Below are positions 35,524-43,060 of a stretch of DNA of 64,000 nucleotides, piece after piece. The DNA comes from an uncultured Bacteroides sp. (GTDB lineage Bacteria > Bacteroidota > Bacteroidia > Bacteroidales > Bacteroidaceae), in assembly GCA_937890825.1 (NCBI GenBank), contig CALADS010000089.1, forward strand, positions 62,001 to 126,000, given 5' to 3'. How positions within the stretch are numbered: the first letter of the stretch is position 1; each line of letters opens with the position of its first letter. Below the pieces are notes generated by a model. It was not told where the DNA came from, searched no databases, and saw only the letters and a program-made list of their open reading frames with translations. The position numbers and the translations under genes are program-made.

Positions 35524-36975
35524 ATGAATCTAAGACAAACATTATACCAATGGGGAGCAGGCATTTTCTTTTGCCTGTCTGCCCTGACTGCCTGCTCGGA
35601 CGATGACACGCCGGCAGAAGAACCTGTAGCTCCACAACCGCCAACTGTAGTTCTGTCATCGCAAAGCACAAGCTTTACAACTGCCAACCTACAGCTAGAA
35701 TCTGCTAACGCCCTGCAATGTGCTTATCTGGTACTGAAAGGAACTGCCGATGACCCTGATGTGAGAGAAGTGCTAAGAAAAGGTACACAAGTTACTGCCA
35801 ACAAGAAAGTAGATATTCTGTTGGAAGACCTGGATGCCAACACCACTTACAAAGTGATGGCAGTGGCCAGAGGAGAAGACGAATTTGTATCGGCCAGCAC
35901 ACAAATCACCACGCAGACCATCCCGATGCCGGAAAAAAGTCACACACAGATTTTCTACTACATGGGCGACAATACAGGAATGGAAAGCGAACTGGAAGCC
36001 AACTTACGTGTCATTCAAGGAGCTGCCGGACACTTGGTACGCTTATCAGAAAAGAATCAGGTGGCCATCTTCTATGATAACGGAAAAACTTCTACGCTCA
36101 CCCAACTGGTAATCAATCAAGAAAGTGGTAGAACAGAGCATAAAGTAGTAGAGCAGTTCACCCAAGAAACTCTGTCTACCGACCCGGCCTTCATGAAGAG
36201 CGTACTGAAAAAAATAACCGACCTGATGCCTGCCGACAGCTACGGTCTGGTACTGTCCAGCCACGGAGGCGGATGGGTACCCAACGACCTGTTCGACAAA
36301 CATGCCTATGCGAATACCCGGTTCATTGGTCAGGACGGAAGCAAGTATATGGAAATTCCCCAACTGGCAGAAGCACTGGAGGGTATGAAGTTTGAATACA
36401 TTGTATTCGATGCCTGCTTGATGTCGTCGGTAGAAGCCCTTTATACCTTGCGGAAAGCAACCAACTATTTCATCGCCTCTCCGGCAGAAGTATTGGCCAG
36501 CGGGTTCCCTTATAAAGAAATTGTACCCCAGCTCTTCCAAAATAATCTGAAAGGAGCTTGCGAATCTTTCATCAATAAATACCGCCTGAGTTCGGGCACC
36601 ATCGCTCTTATCCAAAGTGATAAGTTGGACGCATTAGCTGCTGCTATGAAAGATGTACTTACAGCCGCAGGAAACAAGCAGGTAGATTTGAACCTCATCC
36701 AAGGATATGAAGGCCTCAAACCACATCTGTTCTTCGATCTAGAACAGTATGCAGAAGCACTTTCCGGTGATGTTGGTGCTTTCAAGGCAGCTCTGAAAGA
36801 AGCCGTTATCTACGAAGCACACACCGCTTCGTTTATCACAGCCTATCAGAAAGATCCCATCAGCCTGCCTAGAAGTTGCGGTTTGAGTTGCTTCATCGAT
36901 AGCGGAAAGTTTCCAGAGACACAAGCAGCCTGGCTGACTACAGAATGGGCCAAAGCCATAGGAGCAGCACAATAA
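35524..36975 (+). CDS. Clostripain-type (C11) cysteine protease lipoprotein
   Basis: A 483-residue lipoprotein (lipobox ALTAC, then SDDDTPAEE). An Fn3-like region of about 110 residues precedes a C11 peptidase domain. The catalytic histidine is His247 in SSHGGGW and the catalytic cysteine is Cys298 in FDACLMSSVEA, with YYMGDNTGMESE before them. C11 proteases usually cut after Arg or Lys. It is the last gene of the SusCD operon, closed by a terminator 20 bases downstream. The surface-type signal makes an extracellular protein substrate likely. Confidence 0.9.
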   Translation: MNLRQTLYQWGAGIFFCLSALTACSDDDTPAEEPVAPQPPTVVLSSQSTSFTTANLQLESANALQCAYLVLKGTADDPDVREVLRKGTQVTANKKVDILLEDLDANTTYKVMAVARGEDEFVSASTQITTQTIPMPEKSHTQIFYYMGDNTGMESELEANLRVIQGAAGHLVRLSEKNQVAIFYDNGKTSTLTQLVINQESGRTEHKVVEQFTQETLSTDPAFMKSVLKKITDLMPADSYGLVLSSHGGGWVPNDLFDKHAYANTRFIGQDGSKYMEIPQLAEALEGMKFEYIVFDACLMSSVEALYTLRKATNYFIASPAEVLASGFPYKEIVPQLFQNNLKGACESFINKYRLSSGTIALIQSDKLDALAAAMKDVLTAAGNKQVDLNLIQGYEGLKPHLFFDLEQYAEALSGDVGAFKAALKEAVIYEAHTASFITAYQKDPISLPRSCGLSCFIDSGKFPETQAAWLTTEWAKAIGAAQ

Positions 36976-36990
36976 CAGAATTTATCCATA

Positions 36991-37027
36991 AAAAATCCTC
37001 ACTTCTACACAAGTGAGGATTTTTTTG
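36991..37027 (+). terminator. Rho-independent terminator of the SusCD-protease operon
   Basis: ATCCTCACTT (36995-37004) and AAGTGAGGAT (37011-37020) pair around a CTACAC loop, with A residues before and a T run after the stem. Confidence 0.92.
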
Positions 37028-37196
37028 GATTCACAAGGTATCAGACCTCGATTTCAAGATAAAAAATAGAAATAGCCCAAGATACAATCTTACAAAAGTC
37101 TATACTAAGTAAAAAATATGAACTTCACTATTATATCCATATACAAATGAAAAGAAAATAATCAGCGAAGTATAAGGAAATTTAAAAAAAAAGTGC

Positions 37197-37204
37197 GTTA
37201 TTTG
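37197..37204 (+). promoter_or_regulatory. Possible -7 element of the lpx operon
   Basis: GTTATTTG is a poor TAnnTTTG match but lies 31 bases before lpxD, in an AT-rich stretch with an A run. The same octamer stands ahead of the blaI-like gene. No better box is seen in the 37028-37234 gap. Confidence 0.25.
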
Positions 37205-37234
37205 TGAGTTGAAACCATCTAACAACAACAAGAT

Positions 37235-38275
37235 ATGGAGTTCTCTGCCAAACAAATTGCAACATTTATCCAAGGACAAATCATTGGAGATGAAAATGCA
37301 ACCGTACATACCTTTGCTAAGATAGAAGAAGGTATTCCGGGAGCTATCTCCTTTTTGTCCAACCCTAAATATACGCCGTATATCTACGATACCCAGGCGA
37401 GCATCGTCTTGGTCAATAAGGATTTTGTTCCGGAAAAAGAAGTAAAAGCGACTTTGATAAAAGTAGACAATGCTTATGAAAGCTTGGCTAAACTGCTCAA
37501 TCTTTATGAGCAAAGCAAGCCTAAACGCACAGGAATCGACCCGTTGGCTTTTGTTTCTGAAACAGCCAAAATAGGCAAAGATGTTTACATAGCTCCCTTC
37601 GCTTACGTAGGAGACAATGCTGAAGTGGGCGACAATACCGTGCTTCATCCGCATGTTACTATCAGCAGTGGTGTCAAGGTGGGTAGCAACTGTATCATCT
37701 ATGCTAATGCTACTATCTATCACGACTGTCGAGTAGGCAACCACTGTATCCTTCATGCCGGAAGTGTAATCGGAGCAGACGGATTCGGATTTGCCCCTAC
37801 TCCTGATGGCTATGAAAAAATTCCTCAAATTGGTATTGTCATTTTGGAAGACCATGTAGAAATCGGTGCCAACACTTGCATAGACCGTGCTACTATGGGA
37901 GCTACGATTATCCATAGCGGTGTAAAATTAGACAATCTTATCCAAATAGCCCACAACGATGAAATTGGATCACATACTGTAATGGCTGCACAAGTGGGCA
38001 TCGCCGGTTCCACCAAAGTGGGAGAATGGTGTATGTTCGGAGGCCAAGTTGGTATAGCCGGTCACATCCATATAGGAAATAAAGTAAACCTAGGTGCACA
38101 GTCGGGCGTACCCGGCAGTATCAAAGAAGGAAGTAACCTCATCGGTACTCCACCTATGGAACTGAAGCCCTATTTCAAAGCACAGGCAATATTCCGAAAA
38201 CTTCCGGATATTTATTTTGAAATGAATGCTCTCCGCAAAGAATTGAACGAACTAAAACAACAATTAAATAAGTAA
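37235..38275 (+). CDS. lpxD: UDP-3-O-acylglucosamine N-acyltransferase
   Basis: Adds the N-linked hydroxy-acyl chain to UDP-3-O-acylglucosamine, third step of lipid A synthesis. An N-terminal uridine-binding domain (about 100 residues) is followed by a left-handed beta-helix of hexapeptide repeats (VYIAPFAYVGDNAEVGDNTV and so on). The catalytic histidine should be in LIQIAHNDEIG near residue 235. A C-terminal helix follows. 346 residues is normal. lpxC-fabZ starts 4 bases after its stop. Confidence 0.95.
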   Translation: MEFSAKQIATFIQGQIIGDENATVHTFAKIEEGIPGAISFLSNPKYTPYIYDTQASIVLVNKDFVPEKEVKATLIKVDNAYESLAKLLNLYEQSKPKRTGIDPLAFVSETAKIGKDVYIAPFAYVGDNAEVGDNTVLHPHVTISSGVKVGSNCIIYANATIYHDCRVGNHCILHAGSVIGADGFGFAPTPDGYEKIPQIGIVILEDHVEIGANTCIDRATMGATIIHSGVKLDNLIQIAHNDEIGSHTVMAAQVGIAGSTKVGEWCMFGGQVGIAGHIHIGNKVNLGAQSGVPGSIKEGSNLIGTPPMELKPYFKAQAIFRKLPDIYFEMNALRKELNELKQQLNK

Positions 38276-38278
38276 CCC

Positions 38279-39664
38279 ATGTTGAAACAAAAAACTCTGA
38301 AAGAAAGTTTTTCACTGAGTGGAAAAGGACTTCATACGGGACTTGACTTGACGGTTACTTTCAATCCGGCTCCCGATAATCACGGGTATAAAATCCAACG
38401 CACGGATTTGGAAGGACAACCTATTATTGATGCAGTGGCAGACAACGTCACTGAAACTACACGAGGCACCGTACTCTGCAAAAACGGAGCTAAAGTAAGT
38501 ACTGTAGAACACGGTATGGCTGCACTCTATGCCTTAGGCATAGACAACTGTCTGATTCAGGTAAACGGACCGGAATTTCCGATACTTGACGGCAGTGCTC
38601 AATACTATGTCAATGAAATAGAACGTGTAGGCACGGTAGAACAGAATGCCGTAAAGGATTTCTATATCATTAAATCTAAAATTGAATTCCGTGACGAAGA
38701 AACGGGATCTTCTATCATCGTTCTGCCTGACGAAAACTTCAGCCTGAACGTATTGGTATCTTATGACTCTACCATCATCCCAAATCAGTTTGCCACACTG
38801 GAAGACATGACCAAGTTTAAGGATGAGGTGGCCGCCAGCCGTACGTTTGTCTTCGTACGCGAAATAGAACCGCTGCTGCAAGCCGGTCTTATCAAAGGAG
38901 GTGACTTGGATAATGCCATCGTTATATACGAACGTGAAATGTCGCAAGAGAACTATGACAAGCTGGCAGATGTCATGGGAGTTCCGCACATGGATGCCAA
39001 ACAATTGGGATATATCAATCACAAACCCCTGGTATGGCCCAACGAATGTGCCCGCCACAAACTGCTTGATGTTATCGGAGACCTGGCTCTTATCGGCAAA
39101 CCTATTAAAGGTAGAATCATTGCCACTCGCCCTGGACATACCATCAACAATAAGTTTGCCCGCCAAATGCGCAAAGAAATCCGACTGCACGACATTCAGG
39201 CTCCTGCATACGACTACAATCGCGCGCCTATCATGGACATTAACCGCATACGCGAACTGCTGCCTCACCGCTACCCCATGCAATTGGTAGATAAAGTTAT
39301 CGAAATTGGTGCTAACTACATAGTAGGTGTAAAGAACATTACAGGTAATGAGCCCTTCTTCGTGGGACATTTTCCGCAAGAACCCGTAATGCCTGGTGTA
39401 CTGCAGGTAGAAGCTATGGCCCAGACGGGTGGACTGCTTGTGCTGAATTCCGTAGATGACCCTGATAGATATTCCACCTATTTTATGAAAATAGATGGCG
39501 TAAAATTCCGTCAGAAAGTTGTGCCGGGAGATACCTTGATTTTCCGGGTAGAACTGCTGGCTCCTATTCGCCGAGGAGTTTCTACCATGAAAGGGTATGC
39601 ATTTGTAGGCGAAAAAGTTGTTTGCGAAGCTGAATTTATGGCACAAATAGTAAAAAATAAATAA
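38279..39664 (+). CDS. lpxC/fabZ: Bifunctional UDP-3-O-acyl-GlcNAc deacetylase / 3-hydroxyacyl-ACP dehydratase
   Basis: A fusion of LpxC (about residues 1-300) and FabZ (about 318-461). LpxC removes the acetyl group in the committed step of lipid A synthesis; zinc ligands include the histidine in VEHGMAALYALGIDN (near 80) and those in GRIIATRPGHTINNKFA. FabZ dehydrates 3-hydroxyacyl-ACP; its active-site motif is FVGHFPQEPVMPGVLQ near residue 361, with LLPHRYPMQLVD before it. Such fusions are known in Bacteroidetes. It places the enzyme that consumes hydroxyacyl-ACP in the same chain as one that competes for it. Confidence 0.95.
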   Translation: MLKQKTLKESFSLSGKGLHTGLDLTVTFNPAPDNHGYKIQRTDLEGQPIIDAVADNVTETTRGTVLCKNGAKVSTVEHGMAALYALGIDNCLIQVNGPEFPILDGSAQYYVNEIERVGTVEQNAVKDFYIIKSKIEFRDEETGSSIIVLPDENFSLNVLVSYDSTIIPNQFATLEDMTKFKDEVAASRTFVFVREIEPLLQAGLIKGGDLDNAIVIYEREMSQENYDKLADVMGVPHMDAKQLGYINHKPLVWPNECARHKLLDVIGDLALIGKPIKGRIIATRPGHTINNKFARQMRKEIRLHDIQAPAYDYNRAPIMDINRIRELLPHRYPMQLVDKVIEIGANYIVGVKNITGNEPFFVGHFPQEPVMPGVLQVEAMAQTGGLLVLNSVDDPDRYSTYFMKIDGVKFRQKVVPGDTLIFRVELLAPIRRGVSTMKGYAFVGEKVVCEAEFMAQIVKNK

Positions 39665-39679
39665 ATTAGTATCACAATT

Positions 39680-40456
39680 ATGATAAGCCCTTTAGCATAT
39701 ATACATCCTGAGGCCCAAATCGGCGAAAATGTAGAGATTGCTCCTTTTGTTTACATCGACAAGAACGTAGTCATTGGCGATAACAACAAAATCATGTCTA
39801 ATGTAAACATCTTATATGGAGCACGCATAGGCAATGGCAATACCATTTTTCCCGGAGCAGTGATTGGTGCAGTACCTCAGGATTTAAAATTCCGCGGTGA
39901 AGAAACAACAGCAGAAATAGGCGACAACAACCTCATCCGTGAGAATGTGACCATCAACCGTGGCACAGCAGCCAAAGGAAAAACTGTTATAGGAAGTAAT
40001 AATCTTCTGATGGAAGGAGTACACGTGGCACATGATTCCATTGTAGGAAACGGCTGTATTATTGGGAATTCCACTAAAATGGCTGGTGAAGTGATTGTAG
40101 ACGACCACTCCATCATCAGTGCCAATGTGCTAATGCACCAATTCTGCCACGTAGGCGGTTATGGCATGATTCAAGGCGGATGCCGCTTTAGCAAAGATAT
40201 TCCACCATATATCATTGCCGGACGCGAACCCATCTGCTATGCCGGACTTAATCTGGTAGGTTTGCGCCGACGCGGATTCTCCAATGAGACCATTGAACAA
40301 ATTCACAACGCTTACCGCATTATCTACCAAAGCGGACTGAACAACAGCGATGCTCTGAAAAAGATTGAGGCTGAAATGGAAATGACTCCGGAAATCAGCT
40401 ATATTGTGAACTTTATACGTGAATCGGCTCGTGGAATTATTCCTGCGAGCAAATAA
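39680..40456 (+). CDS. lpxA: UDP-N-acetylglucosamine O-acyltransferase
   Basis: Adds the first hydroxy-acyl chain in lipid A synthesis. Hexapeptide repeats run from residue 5 (AYIHPEAQIGENVEIAPFVY) and the catalytic histidine is in EGVHVAHDSIVG near residue 118. The C-terminal helical part is also present. 258 residues is the normal length. The order lpxD, lpxC-fabZ, lpxA with gaps of 3 and 15 bases indicates one transcript. Confidence 0.95.
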   Translation: MISPLAYIHPEAQIGENVEIAPFVYIDKNVVIGDNNKIMSNVNILYGARIGNGNTIFPGAVIGAVPQDLKFRGEETTAEIGDNNLIRENVTINRGTAAKGKTVIGSNNLLMEGVHVAHDSIVGNGCIIGNSTKMAGEVIVDDHSIISANVLMHQFCHVGGYGMIQGGCRFSKDIPPYIIAGREPICYAGLNLVGLRRRGFSNETIEQIHNAYRIIYQSGLNNSDALKKIEAEMEMTPEISYIVNFIRESARGIIPASK

Positions 40457-40470
40457 ATAACAGTAGATAT

Positions 40471-41031
40471 ATGATTTACAGATTTACCATTATCTCGGAT
40501 GAAGTAGATGACTTTCTCAGAGAAATACAAATAGATCCAGATGCTACTTTCTATGACTTCCATGAAGCCATATTGAAATCTACCGGATACTCCAACGACC
40601 AAATGACTTCGTTCTTTATCTGCGATGAAGATTGGGAAAAGGAAAAAGAAATTACCCTGGAAGAAATGGATGACAATCCAGAAATGGACAGTTGGGTGAT
40701 GAACGAAACTCCTATCAGTGAACTGGTAGAGGACGAGAAACAGAAGTTACTCTATGTATTCGATTACATGACAGAACGCTGTTTCTTCATTGAACTTACA
40801 GAGATTATTACCGGGAAAACCATTACTGGAGCCAAATGCACCAAGAAACAAGGGGATGCACCCAAGCAAACCGTTGATTTCGAAGAAATGGCTGCTTCGG
40901 CAGGTTCATTGGATTTAGACGAAAACTTCTATGGCGACCAAGACTTTGACATGGAAGATTTTGACCGCGACGGATTCGGCGGATTAGACGAAGGCGGCGG
41001 CGGTAATCCTTATGACGAAGACAGATATTGA
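40471..41031 (+). CDS. pRiA4b ORF-3 family (IS1096 TnpR-like) protein
   Basis: A 186-residue acidic protein. MIYRFTIISDEVDDFLREIQ and FYDFHEAILKSTGYSNDQM match the opening of the pRiA4b ORF-3 family, whose members adopt a small alpha/beta fold often linked by name to a transposon protein. The C-terminus is an Asp/Glu/Gly-rich tail ending GGGGNPYDEDRY. Nothing else here looks mobile. It stands 14 bases after lpxA and before a terminator, so it is co-transcribed with the lipid A genes. Function unknown. Confidence 0.75.
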   Translation: MIYRFTIISDEVDDFLREIQIDPDATFYDFHEAILKSTGYSNDQMTSFFICDEDWEKEKEITLEEMDDNPEMDSWVMNETPISELVEDEKQKLLYVFDYMTERCFFIELTEIITGKTITGAKCTKKQGDAPKQTVDFEEMAASAGSLDLDENFYGDQDFDMEDFDRDGFGGLDEGGGGNPYDEDRY

Positions 41032-41063
41032 GTTTTGGCCATCAAACCCAAAGACAAACCTAC

Positions 41064-41098
41064 AAAATTCCCCTCCTGCCTCAAAGAAGGGGAATTTT
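41064..41098 (+). terminator. Terminator of the lpx operon
   Basis: AAAATTCCCCT (41064-41074) pairs with AGGGGAATTTT (41088-41098) around a 13-base loop. The stem itself ends in T residues. It lies 33 bases after the pRiA4b gene and before the second miaA. Confidence 0.8.
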
Positions 41099-41130
41099 AC
41101 TTTATACCTTTCTGTAACTAAAACCGCGTA

Positions 41131-42045
41131 ATGAATAGCAAGCCTACATTAATCGTTTTGATTGGTCCTACAGGCGTAGGAAAAACAGAGCTTAGCCTCA
41201 GACTGGCAGAGTATTTCCATACCTGCATCGTGTCGTGCGACTCTCGCCAGCTGTATGCCGACCTTAAAATAGGAACAGCCGCACCTACCGAACCACAGTT
41301 GGCGCGCGTGCCTCATCATTTCATCGGCACACTGCAACTAACCGACTACTACAGTGCAGCCCAATACGAATCGGAAGCTATCGACCTGCTGAATCGGTTG
41401 TTCGAAATTCATTCTACCGTCATTCTTACCGGTGGCTCCATGATGTACGTAGATGCCATTTGTAAAGGCATAGACGATATTCCTACTGTGGATGCCGAAA
41501 CCCGCCAACTGATGCTGCAAAAATACGAGCAGGAAGGGCTGGAGCACCTGTGTGCAGAACTGAAACTGCTCGACCCGGAGTATTATAAAATAGTAGACCT
41601 GAAAAATCCCAAACGGGTGATTCATGCGTTGGAAATCTGCTATATGACAGGAAAGACCTATACCTCCTTCCGCACGCAACAGAAAAAGGAACGTCCCTTC
41701 CGCATCATCAAAATAGGGCTGAAACGGGAAAGGGAAGAACTGTACGAGCGCATCAACCTAAGGGTGGACCAAATGATGGAAGAAGGACTGGAAGAAGAAG
41801 CCCGAAACGTATACCCTTACCGGCATCTGAATGCTCTGAACACCGTAGGTTACAAGGAGTTATTCAAATACTTCGATGGTGAATGGACCCTGCCTTTTGC
41901 CGTAGAAAAAATCAAGCAGAACTCACGCATCTATTCCCGCAAACAGATGACCTGGTTCAAACGTGACGAAGAAATTCATTGGTTTCATCCCGATGAAGAG
42001 GCCGAAATCCTGCAAACCATTCTCCGGGAAAAAGACAAAGACTGA
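41131..42045 (+). CDS. miaA: tRNA dimethylallyltransferase (MiaA), second paralogue
   Basis: A 304-residue MiaA with P-loop GPTGVGKTELS near residue 12, then SCDSRQLYADLKIGTAAPT and the C-terminal KQMTWFKRDEEIHWF. It keeps the catalytic Asp-Ser-Arg stretch, as does the copy at 192-1118. The two proteins share the fold but differ widely, so they are not recent duplicates. Both may modify A37, perhaps on different tRNA sets, or one may have taken another substrate. Confidence 0.9.
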   Translation: MNSKPTLIVLIGPTGVGKTELSLRLAEYFHTCIVSCDSRQLYADLKIGTAAPTEPQLARVPHHFIGTLQLTDYYSAAQYESEAIDLLNRLFEIHSTVILTGGSMMYVDAICKGIDDIPTVDAETRQLMLQKYEQEGLEHLCAELKLLDPEYYKIVDLKNPKRVIHALEICYMTGKTYTSFRTQQKKERPFRIIKIGLKREREELYERINLRVDQMMEEGLEEEARNVYPYRHLNALNTVGYKELFKYFDGEWTLPFAVEKIKQNSRIYSRKQMTWFKRDEEIHWFHPDEEAEILQTILREKDKD

Positions 42046-42186
42046 AACGACCGCACAGAGACGACCGGAAATAATGGGAAAGAATGTTGCGGAAGGCCTG
42101 TTTCTACCCACTATTCATGAATAACAGAATTTTCTGCTACGTAATTATACTCACATTTAGCGATTGTAGCGGGCAAGAAAAACCCC

Positions 42187-42194
42187 TACCTTTG
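42187..42194 (+). promoter_or_regulatory. -7 promoter element in the miaA-redoxin gap
   Basis: TACCTTTG fits TAnnTTTG on the plus strand, yet no plus-strand gene follows for thousands of bases. Transcription from here would run about 100 bases to the hairpin at 42256-42296. The surrounding gap (42046-42299) also has an 11-bp inverted repeat (TACGTAATTAT at 42138-42148 and its complement at 42227-42237). Confidence 0.4.
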
Positions 42195-42199
42195 CCTCA

Positions 42200-42298
42200 T
42201 CAGATTTACAAATGAATTAGTTAGTCATAATTACGTAACCATTTATTAAGAACACAAGCGTTCTGTTTTCGATGTGATATCGAGGGCAGAACGCTTTC
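42200..42298 (+). ncRNA. Possible small RNA of about 100 nt
   Basis: Proposed from a -7 box at 42187-42194 followed by a non-coding stretch that ends in a hairpin. AAGCGTTCTG (42256-42265) pairs with CAGAACGCTT (42287-42296), with an inner TCGAT/ATCGA stem. The T run after the hairpin is weak (TTTCTTC). The hairpin may instead be the terminator of the minus-strand redoxin gene, whose stop is at 42300. No known RNA family was recognised. Confidence 0.25.
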
Positions 42299-42299
42299 T

Positions 42300-42770
42300 T
42301 CATTCAGCCGCCAGCCGTGCAAGCAAATCGCCCATATAGCGCAGCTTGGCTGCCCCTGTACCCTCTTCGATGTACCGTATCATGCCCTTTTTATCTACCA
42401 ACACCGTAACCGGCATACCCGTTACCTTAAACAGATTAAAGAAGAACAGTTCGTCGGCTATCTGGATAAAACGAAAAGGCGTTTCCTCAACAATGCGCTG
42501 TATCTGTGCAGCACTGTCGAACGTGGTAGCCAGACAGGTGACATTCGGAAAGCGTTCCATCCATCGGTTCAAGTCGGGCATTTCACGTCGGCACGGGCCA
42601 CAGCCCGTATACCAGAAATTCAGCACCATAGGCCTGCCTATGATATCCGCACGCGTCCATACCCGTTCCTGCGTATCTTTCACCTTAAATTCCGGGAAAG
42701 GCTGTCCCAGCCACTTTTCCTTTTCCAAGGATTTTACAGCCCCCACAGGCAGCTTTCTGCCCTCTTTCAT
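42300..42770 (-). CDS. TlpA-like thioredoxin-fold redoxin (no signal peptide in this frame)
   Basis: A 156-residue thioredoxin-fold domain. The redox motif CGPC is in LNFWYTGCGPCRREMPDLN, and the cis-proline is in VTGMPVTVLVDKKGMIRYIE. Proteins of this type normally act outside the cytoplasm, yet this frame starts with MKEGRKLPVG and has no signal peptide. A signal peptide is present in the upstream frame (42767-43060), and the two frames meet at a slippery T TTT TTC. The real product may be one protein of about 250 residues. Its stop is 2 bases from a hairpin. Confidence 0.75.
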   Translation of the reverse strand: MKEGRKLPVGAVKSLEKEKWLGQPFPEFKVKDTQERVWTRADIIGRPMVLNFWYTGCGPCRREMPDLNRWMERFPNVTCLATTFDSAAQIQRIVEETPFRFIQIADELFFFNLFKVTGMPVTVLVDKKGMIRYIEEGTGAAKLRYMGDLLARLAAE

Positions 42771-43060
42771 GCGGGCACTAGCCAGAAAAAAGCCGCCTGC
42801 GGCACTTCATCCACCGGCGTAGCATAATTCTGATAACCCACAGCAGGCTGCCGACCCTGTAGCAGTTTCAGCTCTATCATTTCACTGCCTTCTTCCCCTT
42901 TGTGAATCATGAATGAAGAAACATCGGATGAGCTGACACCCGGCGGCATACCCTCGAAGAACAGGCCGTCGTACAGATAATACTTCTTGGCAGTTTGGGC
43001 AGAACAAAGTCCTGCCCAAACACCAAGAAGAATCAAACATAAGAGAGAAATACGTTTCAT
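42767..43060 (-). CDS. Signal-peptide N-terminal part of the redoxin, in a different frame
   Basis: A 97-residue frame with signal peptide ISLLCLILLGVWAGLCSAQ, then about 75 residues with no named domain (KKYYLYDGLFFEG ... ELKLLQGRQPAVGYQNYATP). It ends ..AAFFWLVPA just where the redoxin frame opens (ATGA overlap at 42767-42770). Reading on in the -1 frame from the T run gives FFLASARMKEGRKLPVG, a smooth join to the redoxin. It starts with an ATGA overlap on the BlaR1-type gene. Either a frameshifted gene, a programmed shift, or two coupled genes. Confidence 0.6.
   Translation of the reverse strand: MKRISLLCLILLGVWAGLCSAQTAKKYYLYDGLFFEGMPPGVSSSDVSSFMIHKGEEGSEMIELKLLQGRQPAVGYQNYATPVDEVPQAAFFWLVPA
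42785..42791 (-). other. Slippery heptamer T TTT TTC joining the two redoxin frames
   Basis: On the minus strand the bases read GC T TTT TTC TGG. The zero frame is GCT TTT TTC TGG. After a -1 slip the codons become TTT TTT CTG GCT AGT, which is the frame of the redoxin. The heptamer fits the X XXY YYZ form of programmed -1 sites, but six T residues are also a common place for a simple indel. Confidence 0.5.

Noticed and set aside
37100..37915. Long minus-strand open frame of about 270 codons opposite lpxD
   Set aside because: It lies across lpxD, shows no domain, and its composition is what the opposite strand of a beta-helix gene gives.
38534..39646. A 370-codon minus-strand open frame opposite lpxC-fabZ
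   Set aside because: The plus strand holds a certain bifunctional enzyme. The minus frame has no recognisable motif.
40471..41031. Reading the pRiA4b/TnpR-named gene as a mobile element
   Set aside because: No transposase, terminal inverted repeats or target duplication is visible; the family name alone is not evidence.
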